A DNA stretch of 64,000 nucleotides from Glandiceps talaboti (GCF_964340395.1 NC_135550.1:9555908-9619907), one strand, 5' to 3'. Positions 42,289-55,800 are shown, numbered from the stretch's first letter. The notes: generated from the sequence alone by a model not told the origin. Translations and numbers: made by a program.

Positions 42289-43968
42289 TTAAGATACGAC
42301 TTCAATTTTGTACTTTTCAGTATAAATGGCCAACACTGGGTACCAATAGTAACGACGGAAATTGCAGTCGCTGAATACATACAGACATCGCCTTGTGTCG
42401 TCGTTAGACAAAATGGAAAGACTTCCTTCGTTACAATTAATGACAACAACCACACTACAAACACTGTCTGCACTAGAAATACTTTCTACAACTTTTCCAG
42501 TATCAACAAATTGGTAACGAGTCCCATCAGCGTGTTTCCCGTGTGTCATCAAACACATAGGATAACTGGTTTGAGTCTCTATTCTCTCGTGTCTGTAGGC
42601 ATACGTCGTCATTCCAATTGCAAAGTTAACATCAACGTCATCCATGTAGCGCTTGTTTGTGGAAATATTGAATTTCCAGAAGTGCCTCCCATTTGATCCG
42701 CATATACGGTTGTTTGCAATAACTGAAAAGCTAGGTCCGTTGAATCGACCCGATGTAAACTTATTTTTCACAGTAGAGAAATTTCTCTTTTTCAATGTAA
42801 CAGCCGTACCATCTCCGTTAGACTGCAGATTGGGATGTATTTCATCATCCTTCCATCTGAAATGTAAAGCTGGAAAACAAAAACAAAATGGATATTGGGT
42901 TCAGTTTGTTTCCTTTTCGATCAGAACATTTTCTGCCTGGCCTAATACATATGTAATTACTATCGTTACAGTTTATGCAAAATGATTTCTGACAACTTCA
43001 AATGAACTAGCCTGTAAAATATTATTAGGGCCCCTTTCATGAAGTGGTTGGCTGATCTTTCAGACTACAACTGAACAAAATTAGTGCCAATGGCATTGTA
43101 GCACAACTGTATCAACTGGTAGGGATTGCTAAAGATACAAATTGATTGGATGTTGCTATGCAAGTTGTCTTGTTGCCAGGCATATTGCATACATTTAACA
43201 AATCTTTATTTGCATGCCTATTTGTCCCTGTTGTCTTTGAAATATACACCACCACTTGGCAGTTGCTATGGGCGTAGTCTTGTTGCTAGGCTATTTGCAT
43301 ACATTTGAAAAAAATACTGGCAATGGTGCTCCACCACAACTGTACTTGGCTGTTGGTATGGGCGTGCTAGGCATATTTGCATACATTTTTGGAATCTTTA
43401 TTAATTTGCCTACCCTTTCCAGTTTTCATCTTTGCACTATAAACCATCATTTAGCCATTACCATGGGCGTGGCCCTGTTACTAGGCATATTTGTATACAT
43501 TTTAAAAATATTTATTCACTTACATACCCATCCCTGTTGTTATCTTTGTAATATGCATCATAATTTCACTGTTGCTAAGGGCATAGTCATGGTTGCTAGG
43601 ACCAATTGTATCAAAATGTTTTCAACAATAACTGCAGAATAACACCTCCAGAAACATCCCCACCAAGTTTCAACCCATTCACCATGCAGTTTCAAGATAT
43701 AAATTTTTGACCAAAATTGAGATTTTAGACCTAATTTGCATATCACTGATGACCAGTTATGAACAGTTCTTAATCTAAACACCCCTGAGAACGTTCCCAC
43801 CAATTTCACACCGATCTGCCCAGTAGTTTTTAAGTTCAAGTTTTTTATCCAAATCACACACCTATAAAATGCGATCATTTTCCTTTGAACAATTCCCAAC
43901 TAGACACCATAAGTAATGTCCCCACCAAATATAAAGACAATCAGTCCAACAGTTTGAGTTTAAGTTGT

Positions 43969-44021
<53 letters not shown>

Positions 44022-45743
44022 CATGCCAACAGCACTATTGAACCTTATCAGTTAAGTTGTGCTAAAAAGTGAAACCATGTGTGACCATTGAACCCTGGGA
44101 ATTTTGAAAGTTACTAGCATTCCAGATCTATGGGTGACGCACATTTCTCCACTTGGAACCAAATCTATGAAAGGCACTCTATCCAATAAACGTTCATACC
44201 TGACATGTGTCCTAAATTGAATGAATTCAGACTGCTTCGTATAGCTTCAGTGTCTACTTTCAGAGGATCAGAAGACTCATCCTTAACAGGTGTTAGAGAA
44301 CAGTTTCCATAATCCACCGAGGCATTGGTCAATCTAAATGCATCCAAAATTCGAATTATGTTAAGTAACTTTGTGTGTGATATATCCCCTTGCCTTGGCA
44401 ACCGTTCTTTTGATTTTAATGTTTGTTTTGAAATTCCCTATTTCACTTCAATTAGTTTACATGAAAGATTTTTATTCAATATCAAGATTTGTTACACGGT
44501 CCATATTCACACTATTGTGTTCAAGTTCACATGAATCGTTCGATCATCTCAGTGAAAAATGTATTTCTATTGAATTATATACTGTTGAAGATCTCTGGTC
44601 AAAATATTCATCGTAGGAGAGTTATTACACCCTTTCACAAATTGTTGTCGTGTGCCATGTAAAATAAGTGTAAAGTAACTGACAAGGGTGATTTGATGTG
44701 TGGAATGTTTTTTTCCCTTTTATACGAAACGTTAAGGTGCTTACTATAACGTGATGCAGATATTAATTGGATTGCTAAGTTGTTTATGGACTCAAAGGCA
44801 AAGATCAGATTGTGACGTACCTATCCCGAAGGTTAGCCGCACTCTGTTGTGTGTTGAAAATAGAAATGTAATATGAAAGAAATATTGGATTGTTACAGTG
44901 GCATGAAATAACTATCACACCGTTGGTGTACTAAAAGGACATTACATGAGTAATACACTATCTGTATGTTAATGTGTTTGATTGACAGGTTATTGGACGT
45001 TAAAGCTGTACTATCTGAAATTGGAATGTTTTGGGTTTAAAAAAAAAAAATTTGTTCTAATGATATACTTGTAATCAAAGTATGAATATTGAAGTACTGC
45101 AACATATAGATACATTACTGAACTTGGACTGATGCATTGACAAAATTTTAGCTACAGTAGTCACAACATTGCCTACCCCGCTGCAAAGTTTGAATAACAT
45201 TTTATTTTGATAGGTCATCATATGGGTGCGCAATTGTTCATTGTTGCAAATAAACCCATTCTAGATATTATTACGGGTAGACAAACGGAGTGATTTATAA
45301 GACAACAAACCTCGGTAAGTGTGAGAGATGCCAAAATTGATATTTTGTTATGATGTAAGTTATCAGAAATGACGTGCTTCGATTGCGGCACATCTTTGAT
45401 TTGAACCTGCTAAATGTTATACAAGGACATGTACAAGAATGCATGCAGCAAACTCTATATTAATAATTTAATCACCAAAACTCACCAATAGAAATGGTTC
45501 GTGAACTTCAACTTGAAGTGCTTGTTTCACAATTTCGACAGTGCCCATATTGTCATTTAGTATCTTCTCACACTGCGTGATTTGTTCTTCAAGTAGACGA
45601 TTCTTTGTTTCAATGTTTAAAGCAATTTCAAAGTAGGCTTTCTGTTCAACATCGTCAATTAAGGTGCGTAATTCTGCAAAGACTTTTTCTACCTTCTTTT
45701 CCGTCTCTTTCCCGTACCTCTGTGGATCCAAAGCAAATCGATC

Positions 45744-45842
<99 letters not shown>

Positions 45843-48800
45843 ACAAGACAAACCGACTATTCACTTCACCTCTGTTGTCTTCATAACTGCCTTCAGCTTC
45901 TCAATGAAAGCAGCTAGTGTTTGGTTCTTGTCCGACAAATCCTTTGATTCTTTCCGAAAGAATTCCTACAGACAAAGAAGGTATTATGAAGTGGTTTAAA
46001 AACTCAAACTTCATTAAACCAATCAAATCATACAAAGAGGGAAAATCCAAAAACGTTTTTATTTATTGTTTCTTGTTGAAATTATCAAGTTACAAAAAAT
46101 CGACTTTCAAGTTTGTCTATGTTGTTTAAAGTGGCACAAGCTGAGTTTATACGCTTTTTACTCATAAGTGAAACTATTCACATAATAACGTCGATTAAAG
46201 GTGATTCAAAATGCTCACATTCACTATCGCTAATTTGCTAGACGACATGTTTGTGAAATGCAGTCTGGTTTTAAAACTTTTAAAAAGCGTCTGCAAACAC
46301 CTTAAAATGACCCTTTTTCAGTCAGTTCCCTTCGGATTTACTTCGAGAGTTTTCGGGTATTTCCGGTCCCACCTAGACCACGGGATTTTATGACGTCATA
46401 AGGAGTAATGGTTAGCACGTAGCCTATGACGAGCGTAGTCACTAGGTGAATAAAACTCAACAGCATTGTGAAAAATACATTGCTGGTGGTTGTAATAGAC
46501 ATCAGTAAACAAAAACTACAGTATACATGTCTTATTAGCCAACATTTACCGATATTTACTCACACTATCTGACTAATTGTCAGTGTCTGTGGGTATAAAT
46601 GCTAAAATATTATCTCCCCATATTATGGCAAAATAAATCAAAACGGCTAGACTAGATATACATAAACACTTGTAATGTCGCGTGTTTCACCTTTATTGAC
46701 TTTTATTTATCTGATTTTTTTTATTATTTGCCGACAAGAAGAAGCATTATGATACCGTCGTGATGCGTTGACGGCATCCCGCGCCGAGGACGGCATATAT
46801 TTAGCCCAATAGTATTCGCGTCGCCCTTTGAACGGCGCATTTAACAACAAAGTAAACATATTTCATCTCGAATAAATATACTAGCTATTTGGCTTGTGAA
46901 CACAAGTTTACGTCTATTATTTTCGGCCAGGGCTGTCTAGGGCGCAATACTCTAGTCCGAGTCTGAGACACATGTAAAACCTCAGAAACTCGCATTCGGA
47001 TCGGACTGAAAAGAAGTACAAGTAGGTCTCATCGACTTGTTGGGGACTCGAATTATTGTTTATTTTTATCACTGTATAAGCTTACAGGTGATTATTATAT
47101 ATCGGTAGGTGGGTAGTGTTGTCAAGTTTTGTGCAGTAACCGCGGCCGCGGCAGTAAGCTTATACTATATACTAGGATAGTTCCGCGGATCAAAGCTGAA
47201 GCAGTGTATGTACGTATGGAATCGGGAGAGCACATTTGTGTCGGGTTGAATTTATCTACGTGTTGATATAATCCATATTTATCAATTAGATATATTGTAA
47301 AATTCTTCAAGTCGTACAGAAATAACGTCTATAACTTCAAAACAAACCCTGAGAAATTGGACCGGACGTGGCTAAGTATCTAGTTGCAGGCTTTCTTTCA
47401 TAACCATGTGCTGGGGTCACGACCTTGATTGCCGACGTCAATATTGTCCAATCATATTTAATATCTTGAACACATCGCGATATTTGATTTGTTGGTTTCC
47501 TAAACTGTATACTTCGAATACCATGATTCGTTACAAAATTCTTCTAATGAATATTAAATAGGCTCGTTGTATTACGTGATATCGCAATAAGGGAAACCAT
47601 ACAAGTTTTCTTCCAGACGAGTTGCTAAAGTCATGTAAATGACAACACGAAACTCACGAAATTTCCTCAATTCTTTACAATTTTATTGCTGATAATATGG
47701 GTAATCTAATAGCTCGTATATTTATTCGAGATAAATATGTTTACTTTGTTGTTAAATGCGCCGTTCAAAAGGCGACATCAGCGAGTACAGTCCAGTATAG
47801 TATTAGTGGGCTAAAATATGCTGTCGACGCCATACATGTCGAAGATATTGTAATGCTTCTCCTCGGCAAATAATAAAAAATTCAGATAAATAAATTGAAA
47901 CACGCGACCGACATTACAAGTGTTTATGTATATCTAGTTTAGTCGTTTTGATTTATTTTGCCATAATATGGGGAGATAATATTTTAGCAATTATTATACC
48001 CACAGACACTGACAATTGGTGAGAAAGTGTGAGTAAATATCGGTAAATGTTGGTTAATAAGACATGTAGAGTGTACTTTTTGTTAACTGATGTCTATTAC
48101 AACCACTACCAATGTATTTTTTCACAATGCTGTTGAGTTTTATTTACCTAGTGACTACGCTCGTCATAGGCTACGTGCTAACCATTACTCCTTATGACGT
48201 CATAAAATCCTGTGGTCTAGGTGGGACCGGAAATACCCGAAAACTATCGAAGTAAATCCGAAGGGAACTGACTAAAAAAAGGTCATTTTAAGGTGTTTGC
48301 AGACGCTTTTTAAAAGTTTTAAAACCAGAATGTATTTCACAAAAATGTCGTCTAGCAAATTAGCGATAGTGAATGTGAGCATTTTGAATCACCTTTAAAC
48401 TAAAATGCTTTCAATGTCGATGCATCCCTTCTATAATATACTACAATTTTCTTCTTGCAGTTGGTCGCATAGGAGGTATTGCTTTAACATATTTGATACG
48501 TATGATGAATTACATCATCGGATAAATTATATCTTGATACCAGGTTTGAGTTAATTGCAAGTGATGGCGGCTACAGTAAGTACAATACTGCGAGTACCTT
48601 ATAAATATGCTGCATAACTGCATTGTGTATGGCTTTTATCCAAGCAGGAAAACAGAGTAAGATTATTCCATTGATTCCCAGTCCAGATCTTATATTTCAT
48701 ATGAAGAACTACATATATTGTCCTACTTCAACTGCAACCAAATTAACCTTCACGGCAAATTAAAATTTGGATGACATAAATTTCTGTGCACCAAGGTATT

Positions 48801-51800
48801 CTAATTGCCACCAGGATATGAACATTAGTTGAATTTTATTATGATAATATGTATCATGAATATATTATCAGAACTGCTTCAGTCAATCTCAACTCGAACC
48901 ATAGACACAGTCACTTTCCTCTCCACTATCTACTATGTTTGAACCAACCTAAATGGAGCGAATTTTCAGCAAACTGACAGTTGCTAAGGTTCTCCTGGAA
49001 TTTTAACCTCTGCGATAGATATGCATGTGTGTTTAATGTAAATGATCAATAGAACATACGAAAATATACACATAGTTGTTGTCAGCTAGACCATTGATAT
49101 GGGGAATGGAGTGTATTGATGGCATTGTTTGTTTGTTTGTTTGAATGCCTGTCTTCTTGTTTCAACTCTCTACTATGCAACCAAACCATGTAGCACAGAC
49201 ATTATTTAAAATAAAATTTAACCGGGCACGGATCAAAACATTCATACACATGAACATATTCAATATATGCGATACTACAGTGCATATTATTAATACAATT
49301 TAAATAAAATAGCAATGCTCATAGAGTCATATATTATTAACGTACGTACATAAGATAATGAGCTTAACCATTAACCATATCATGGTTTAACCTACACAAT
49401 AGTGCAAAGGGTTATGTGCACAAAATGGAAAAATTGGGTTTTTATTCCCCTAATCTAAACAAGCTGAACATAGTATAATTCGTTAGATCATGATCACAGT
49501 GGGTTTAGGTAATGTGAATCTCAGGTATATTTCAAGTATAGATAAATTGTATAAAAATAGCTTGTGGGTTATACTGTTTACCTTTTCTTGTTGGAAAACG
49601 GTTTTGATATCAGATACCTGATGCGTTTTGTGTCCACCAAATCTATCACATAAGTAACAGATTGGCGTACGGCATGATGTACAGTACATCTTTATAGTTT
49701 CACCCTCGTGTTTGGGACAGGTGATGACGCCGGGCGTAGAACTGTTAGTGGCCGTAACCATGTGGTGTTCAGCAAAGGCACCCCGATTTGCATGTAACAA
49801 AGAATTCAAAATCGGAACAGTTGCGGGGCAAAGTGCTAGATCTAGCACTTCGCCATTTTTTTGGCAAAGTGCTAGATCTAGCACTTTAGCGAAAACTGAC
49901 GAAGTGCTAGATCTAGCACTTTGTCAAAAAGTGGCGAAGTGCTAGATCTAGCACTTCAACAAAGAGTGGCAAAGTGTGGCAAAGTGCTGGGTCATCGGTA
50001 AATATGTCATGGTATACCGGTAATGGACATGTTATTACTCTCAGTGTAAAATGTTACTTTCCGTGTTTAACGACCTTAGAGTTTGATTTTCCGTATGTTT
50101 TGCCAATGTACATACAAGTTTCTACTTCGTAATTTTTAGTAACGTTCAGTTTTGTACTTTTTCGATGTTCTATGCGGCGAAAACTACAGTACGTGGTCGT
50201 TTCCCTTCCACGTTTCGTACTCCTTACAACGGCTTGACACCACTACCAACAACCAACTGCAGACCGCCATTTTGGACAGCTGTCACGTCAAATAACGCAG
50301 TCGAAACTACGAACATTTTAATTTTGTTCGTCGTGCGTCACAGACTTCAACTGTAGCACGTAGTCGTTTCGATACCACGTTTCGTACTCTGTACTTGACA
50401 ACGGCTTGACACCACTACCAACATCCGTAGACCTCCATTTTGACAACTGTTACAGACTTCATACTGCAGATTTAATGGTAGTGACATTTGTAACATTGTG
50501 TGACAAAGAAATAATATAAAAGAAAACTGAATTTCTAAGGGTGTGTGTGTGTGTCTGTGGGGGGGGGGGTAGTGTGTGTCTAGATGCGAGAGCGAAGATT
50601 TTCCTTGATCGTTGAACACGAAAATAAAGTCTGGGTGTAAATTTATATCACGTTCACTATTTCTATTGAATAGATTCACTTCTTTCAGTATTATCAGATC
50701 GTTAATAGATGACAAAAAATATTGCTATCGAAAACATAAGTGCGAAAACATATTCGTGTGAACAATTTTAATTTCAGCCCTTCATTGCTGTTAATATTTT
50801 GATAGAAATCTATAGATAACCCGTTACTACTGTTTTGTAAATTCCATATACTTGGTACTGCCAACTTCTTGACTGAAAACAACGACAATAAATAATCCAT
50901 GACTTCGCCAGATCTCAAGTAAATCATCACGACATTACTGTTTATCGGAATTTTTTTGCATTCCCAGACAATCACCAACTTCAATATCGTCCCTTATGTA
51001 ATTCCTGTTCGCTCAGAAATTATACCCAATGTGGGAAATAATAATAATAGCCATCGGTTATAGTTTGGTTCGGTCCAGAGGAAGTGACTTCATAATGCTA
51101 CAATTAGCGTAGTGTGACGCTCTACCTCGTGTAAATCACCAGTCGAGTTATCGGACATGATTTTGCACAATATTCTTGTTCTACTACTTCATAGATTAGA
51201 ATGAAAATAAGCACACATGTGATTATACTGAAAGATGGATACTGGATAAAGATTTCAGTGATTTTCAAATTTATTTCAAGACGTTATGATAGATATATCT
51301 TTCCCGCTCTAAAATAGACATGGTACAAGAAATACTGAGTGGCTAGTCCTTGTTTACAGTGAGAGTAGATTGCAGATTCTGAAGTACAGTCCCGCCCACA
51401 GGCACTCCCGAGATATGTATCAGAATGTTTCTATCAGAATACAATACAATGTCGATAATATCGATGACATTGACGTGTTTTAGCCAATTGTATATTAAAG
51501 GGGTAAAATAATAACACTTGTTTCTGTGATCGCGCAAGTTAAGTCCATCCACCGCGAGGTATTAACAAGGCATGTTTGTAACAGAACACACAACCCCCGG
51601 GACACAACCGTACGTACAACGTGAACTTTCAACCGGCCGTTTTACTCGGCAAACATTTAACAAACTTAAGATAAATCGTGTCGTTGTTACAATCGGCCAA
51701 ATATAAGTTTTGGAGTCGATCATGCGCCACACGACCACGTACACGGACTACTGACATGACGCATGTATGTGACGTTTATCGATGCGAACGACCACGTTAT

Positions 51801-52392
51801 ATCAAGCCGTTGGAGGCGCTTCGTTGTTTACAGTCCCGCACTTCGTTGTTTTCTGGCGAAGTGCTAGATCTAGCACTTCGGCGAAAACTGACGAAGTGCT
51901 AGATCTAGCACTTTGTCAAAAAGTAGCGAAGTGCTAGATCTAGCACTTTGCCCCGCAACTGTTCAATTTTGGACCATTTAGCTACCTCCGATTTGGGTGA
52001 AAAGTCGCCAGACACTTCGAACAGTATGACAGCTTGCACACTGTGCATGACTTCTCGGCTTTATTTGGTTCTGCTTCACATACCATACACCAAACCACTT
52101 CTTCTCTGTGACTGAGTTTCTTACCATCGCGGATTTGGGTGTCTTTGTATTGGTCAATGATGCTATCCAACATGAAATTTCTGACGAGAGTATCCAATGT
52201 ACCGCGTTCAAGCTTTACCATTTGACGACAAGTGGGACATGTTAGCGTAGAGCTACCTCGAGATGTCGCTCGGTATTTTTTCAGACATTCTTTACAAAAA
52301 GTATGACCACAAGGTAACAGAAGTGGAACACTGTACAGTTCAAAGCAGATAGGACAAGAGAGTTCCTTTTGCAACGCTGACGCCATACCCAC
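42289..52392 (-). CDS. TRIM-B: TRIM E3 ubiquitin ligase gene, B-box 1 exon interrupted by a DNA transposon
   Basis: Minus-strand segments in order are 52392-51988, [element], 49782-49582, 45965-45870 (96 nt), 45719-45486 (234 nt), 44843-44821 (23 nt), 44333-44200 (134 nt) and 42869-42289. All borders are GT-AG and in phase; without the insertion they encode 557 residues. RING ligands are C13, C16, C28, H30, C33, C36, C52 and C55, with a short 15-residue loop. B-box 1 starts CMVCEAEPNKAEKSCTVC. The element falls exactly after HPNR135; the frame resumes with GAFAEHHMV. B-box 2 is CPKHEGETIKMYCTSC, followed by a coiled coil and a SPRY-like domain (RFNGPSFSVI to YTEKYKIEVVS). As read, the transcript would stop soon after RING and part of B-box 1. 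A start at Met3 is equally possible. Confidence 0.85.
43070..43640 (+). repeat. Tandem repeat, ~80-116 bp units, five copies
   Basis: Units begin near 43153, 43261, 43343, 43459 and 43570 with GTTGCTATGGGCGTGGTC-like sequence followed by TTGCTAGGCATATTTGCATA. A single unit of the same family lies at about 62125-62180 in TRIM-A intron 1. It occupies the last intron of TRIM-B. Confidence 0.75.
43971..44016. repeat. (AC)n microsatellite
   Basis: Pure AC tract in the last intron of TRIM-B, followed by a block (TTGAACCTTATCAGTT) also found after the CAGA tract in TRIM-A (about 62678). Confidence 0.95.
45748..45839. repeat. (GA)n microsatellite filling a 150-nt TRIM-B intron
   Basis: The intron 45720-45869 between the 96- and 234-nt exons is mostly this tract. 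On the coding strand it is a ~92-nt CT tract ending about 28 nt before the 3' splice site. Confidence 0.95.
46199..48394. mobile_element. TTAA-flanked element with ~700-bp inverted arms (Kolobok- or piggyBac-like), 2196 bp
   Basis: The ends AGGTGATTCAAAATGCTCAC and its inverted match are flanked by TTAA (46195-46198 and 48395-48398). Inverted similarity extends inward about 700 bp on both sides, to near AACAACAAAGTAAACATATT (about 46843) and its counterpart near 47740, with scattered differences. No transposase was seen. TTAA duplication with an AGG start suggests Kolobok; piggyBac is the alternative. It lies in intron 1 of TRIM-B. Confidence 0.85.
49791..51987. mobile_element. 2197-bp DNA transposon inside TRIM-B B-box 1, with palindrome arrays at both ends
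   Basis: It is flanked by an exact 8-bp duplication CCGATTTG (49783-49790 and 51988-51995). The inverted ends are imperfect for the outer ~25 bp and then near-perfect (GAACAGTTGCGGGGC followed by the palindrome). The 20-bp perfect palindrome AAGTGCTAGATCTAGCACTT occurs four times at the left (49831, 49867, 49902, 49937) and three times at the right (51859, 51894, 51929). An internal duplication is seen at 50180-50310 and 50350-50470. No transposase frame was recognised. The 8-bp duplication is compatible with hAT, P or Merlin-type elements; family undetermined. Confidence 0.9.
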
Positions 52393-52529
52393 ACGATTAT
52401 ATCTGTACCATCGCGTTCGGTCACGTCCACCACTGTTCTATCCCAGCATGCAGCATGCCTTATAAGCCTAATATGGCACGTCATGCGCGCGCATAGAGAA
52501 ATCACCCATACATTACACACGTCACATAC

Positions 52530-52870
52530 ATCAGAGGCACTTGCTTCCAGAGATATGTATCAAAATGTTTCTATCAGAATAGACTAAAATGTCGATAATA
52601 TCGATAATATTGTCGTATTTATCGATGTTTGTCATATTTTAATAGCCAACTATATATGAAAGTTGTAAAATTACACTTGTTTCTGTGATCGCGAAGAAGA
52701 AACAAGGTTTGCATGCAGAACACCATTACCGCGTATGGCAACATGAACTTTCAGCCGACCGTTTTACTCAGCAAACTTTACGAAAATTGTACCTTCCGTC
52801 ACATACTAGTTCCCAAATTTAATAATCTTCCGATAAATCGTGTTGTTGTTACAATCGGACCATGCCTACC
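52530..52870 (+). repeat. Sequence shared with the interior of the TRIM-B element
   Basis: The 5' flank of TRIM-B matches 51404-51700 inside the inserted element in direct orientation: AGATATGTATCA-AATGTTTC, AATGTCGATAATATCGAT, ACACTTGTTTCTGTGATCGC and CCGTTTTACTC-GCAAAC. The palindrome array is absent here. It is either a second, partial element copy or promoter-side sequence carried by the element. Confidence 0.7.
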
Positions 52871-55800
52871 AAAGATATCAACCGATTTCTCACGCCATGG
52901 ATGTAGGAGAATTGGAGCGAATATTTTTTTTAACTACCTTCCCAGAACGTGATTGGATATTGATGTTTACATGGTAAATGGAGAGAGCCGCTATCGGCCA
53001 TAAAATTTGCTGCTGTTACATAAAGGTATAGGGACATCTTTTTTTTTATTTGCTCCAAATCCCCTGCTTCACGAAGCGGAGTACATGGTTGCGTTGTAAT
53101 ATCAGAGAGATGGTGACAAGTATGTCTAAAGTCGGACGTAGTTGTCACAAATCAACCGAGTTGTTCTATCAATCAGTTAGCGATATATTCAGAAAATCAA
53201 TCTGTCGACCTCAACTGATATTGATAATACTTGTTGTACAACTGTGGATATGCATTTTTGGAGTAAATCATTCGAGACGGGACGACCGCTTTCTCACACT
53301 GTGGTCAATAAAAACACCAACGCTGTCCGGTCATAGCAGAATTTGAAAAACACTGAAACCTAGGTGTACTGCAAAACTCATTGGTCAATATGCTTTATTA
53401 AAATCAACTATATAAGCTTATGCACTGATTGAACTTTTCCAAAATAATTGTTGTGCATCCTGGTTTTCTGTGATAAAGTTGAACCGAGTAAAACAGTGGT
53501 TGTTCGGAGGAACATAAATTGCCAAGATCATGTAGAGTAACAATACTATTTGTGTGGACTATTCCCTCATATTTGTATGTGGTGTGGTGAAGCTGAGGTA
53601 AGTAATGTCACGTGTTATATCACCAGTTTAATAACAAGTATTCTAAATGAGTGGGAAAAAAGGAGGGGATTAGCAGTCAGAAACACAGGATGGAGTTGAA
53701 GTCAACATGTCTGGACACATCTTCGAGTACTAGAGTAACTTTCTTGTAGATTTGCATCGTTGTAAATTGTCAATATATAAATTGAAGGTGTCGGGAAGTG
53801 TAATGTTACAAGATTGACGTATTTTGTTTCAAGTCAAAAAGTGTATGTCATAGCAAGTTCAATATTTACGTGTAAAATTTCCTATAAATCTAAACCAATT
53901 TTTTTATTGTCATTACTACTACAGATATACACCCATCAGGATGATAAGTATTCATCTTCTTACAAAGTTGTTCTACAGACTTGTCAACCTTGCTATAATG
54001 AAGGAAAGAGACCTGTAACAAGGAATCCAATATAGAGAAGAGAAAAGCAGTTGTAGAGAGACTGACAGGACAGAAAGGACAGAGAATAAAACTGAAAAAA
54101 GAAACAGATTGTTTTTCCTTGCCCCCTTTTTTTCATCCGCCCACCCGCCTGACTATTCAACTGGAGATGAGAGGGGAAAAGGTCACCCTAATACTAACGT
54201 AATCCTTTGGAAACTATACATGTTAAAGAATTGAAATAGAATAAAGCATACTTAATTCTGAAATATAATAACTGTGTAACAGCTGTGTTTAATTAGATTA
54301 TAATGATATTATTTATGTACGTTTCTCAAGACTGAATTGGAATTCACCAGAACGATTACTTGTAGGGCATTCTTAATGACTAATGTATTTAGATAAAATG
54401 CAATGACGTTTAAAAAGAAATTAATGAACAAATTAGGAAAGTCTTGCGATGTCGTCCCGGGGATCTGGGAAGGGGGAGGGGACTTCACGGGTAATAGTGC
54501 GAGGAGGCGCTGCACAGGCGCGCCTCCAAACCAAAAGTGTTAACATTGTCATAATATTTTTTTTGTAAATATAGACCATTTGTCATATCAAAGCATAACG
54601 TCTGATATATTCTGACAGGGTCATGAATTTGTTGTTATTGTTGTTACTTTTGTTGTGCTATGCTTTTTGAACCCCTCTTTATATGAACAGCATATATGGT
54701 GATATTTATTGATAATCGTAAAGGCGAATCCAGATTTAATAATTTACCATCCTAAAGAAAAACCATGTTTTAAGATTAAATTGTGAAAAGTGAAGCCTTT
54801 CTCATATCTGGCTATGAAGAGGGTTTTTTATTTGTGCTGTATCTCCCCACATTGCCGTCTATGGCAGCCCCTCTCCCGGTCCACGTGGTAGACTAAATAG
54901 CCGTTGCCGCGCTACATGTGTAGCGCCCCCAACTTTGGAAAGGGTTGTAAGGAAGCCTTCAGTAATTACAAGGGGAGGGGCGGGGGAATGGGTGAGGGTG
55001 TCATTTTTTACAAATCGGTCATTGAGGAGGGCTGTTTCATATTATTTTTTGGCATAATCCACCACTGCTGCACCTGAATGTGGAAGTCAAAGGTAAAGAT
55101 ATAAAAAGAAAGCTGACCTTTTGGGCATAACATTTAAATGGTGTCTTTGTGTACGGTTGAAAGAAAAAAATCGGTCGTTTCACCGTGAAAATGTTTGTCA
55201 AAGTCAAAGGTTATGGTCACACTAGAAAGCTCATCCTTGATAAAGTGAGGGTAGACACTTGAATGGTGTCCACATATATCAAGCCTCTGGAGATGCTTTT
55301 CTATTACAAATATGGCCACCATTTGATATACAGGTCAAGGTCGCAAAATTAGTGACTTCCATATGCCTCACACACATACAGTCAACCCTGTCATGATTAA
55401 ACAAGTCATGATTAAAATATTATCACTAGATAAAAAAATCTATGAATATTACTAAAATTTGGTTACATGACCTTGGAGATTTTCAAGGTCAAAGGTCAAT
55501 GTCTGAAAAGAAAGGTCACATTAGATAATATGGGTGTACGCACTTAAGTGGCGTCACTACAACTTACACTTCAAAAGTTATGATGCATATTGTGAGATTT
55601 AGCAACAAATATGGCCGCCATTCGGCCATATTTGATGTAGTAGCAAAACAAAGTGACTTACACATGTCTCACATAGCATATTACCTTTGTGCCAGGTTTG
55701 GTTGGAAATCACTCAGTACATGCCAGAGACATGAGGGCGTATGCACTCATAGACGGAACCCAATGTAATGGCGCCCAATGGGAGGTGCACGTTGGAGGCT

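Noticed and set aside
49791-49884. Start Met (MLDLALCQK) upstream of TRIM-B B-box 2
   Set aside because: This frame is the palindrome array of the inserted element, not a TRIM N-terminus.
49831-49956. Evenly spaced repeats resembling a CRISPR array
   Set aside because: Animal DNA, similar spacers, and repeats mirrored at both ends of a transposon; they are sub-terminal repeats.
50347-50984. Two open frames inside the TRIM-B element
   Set aside because: Neither shows transposase motifs; one overlaps a GT/G-rich run. The element is treated as non-autonomous.
49791-51987. TRIM-B insertion acting as an intron
   Set aside because: No AG acceptor lies at or near the downstream junction on the coding strand.
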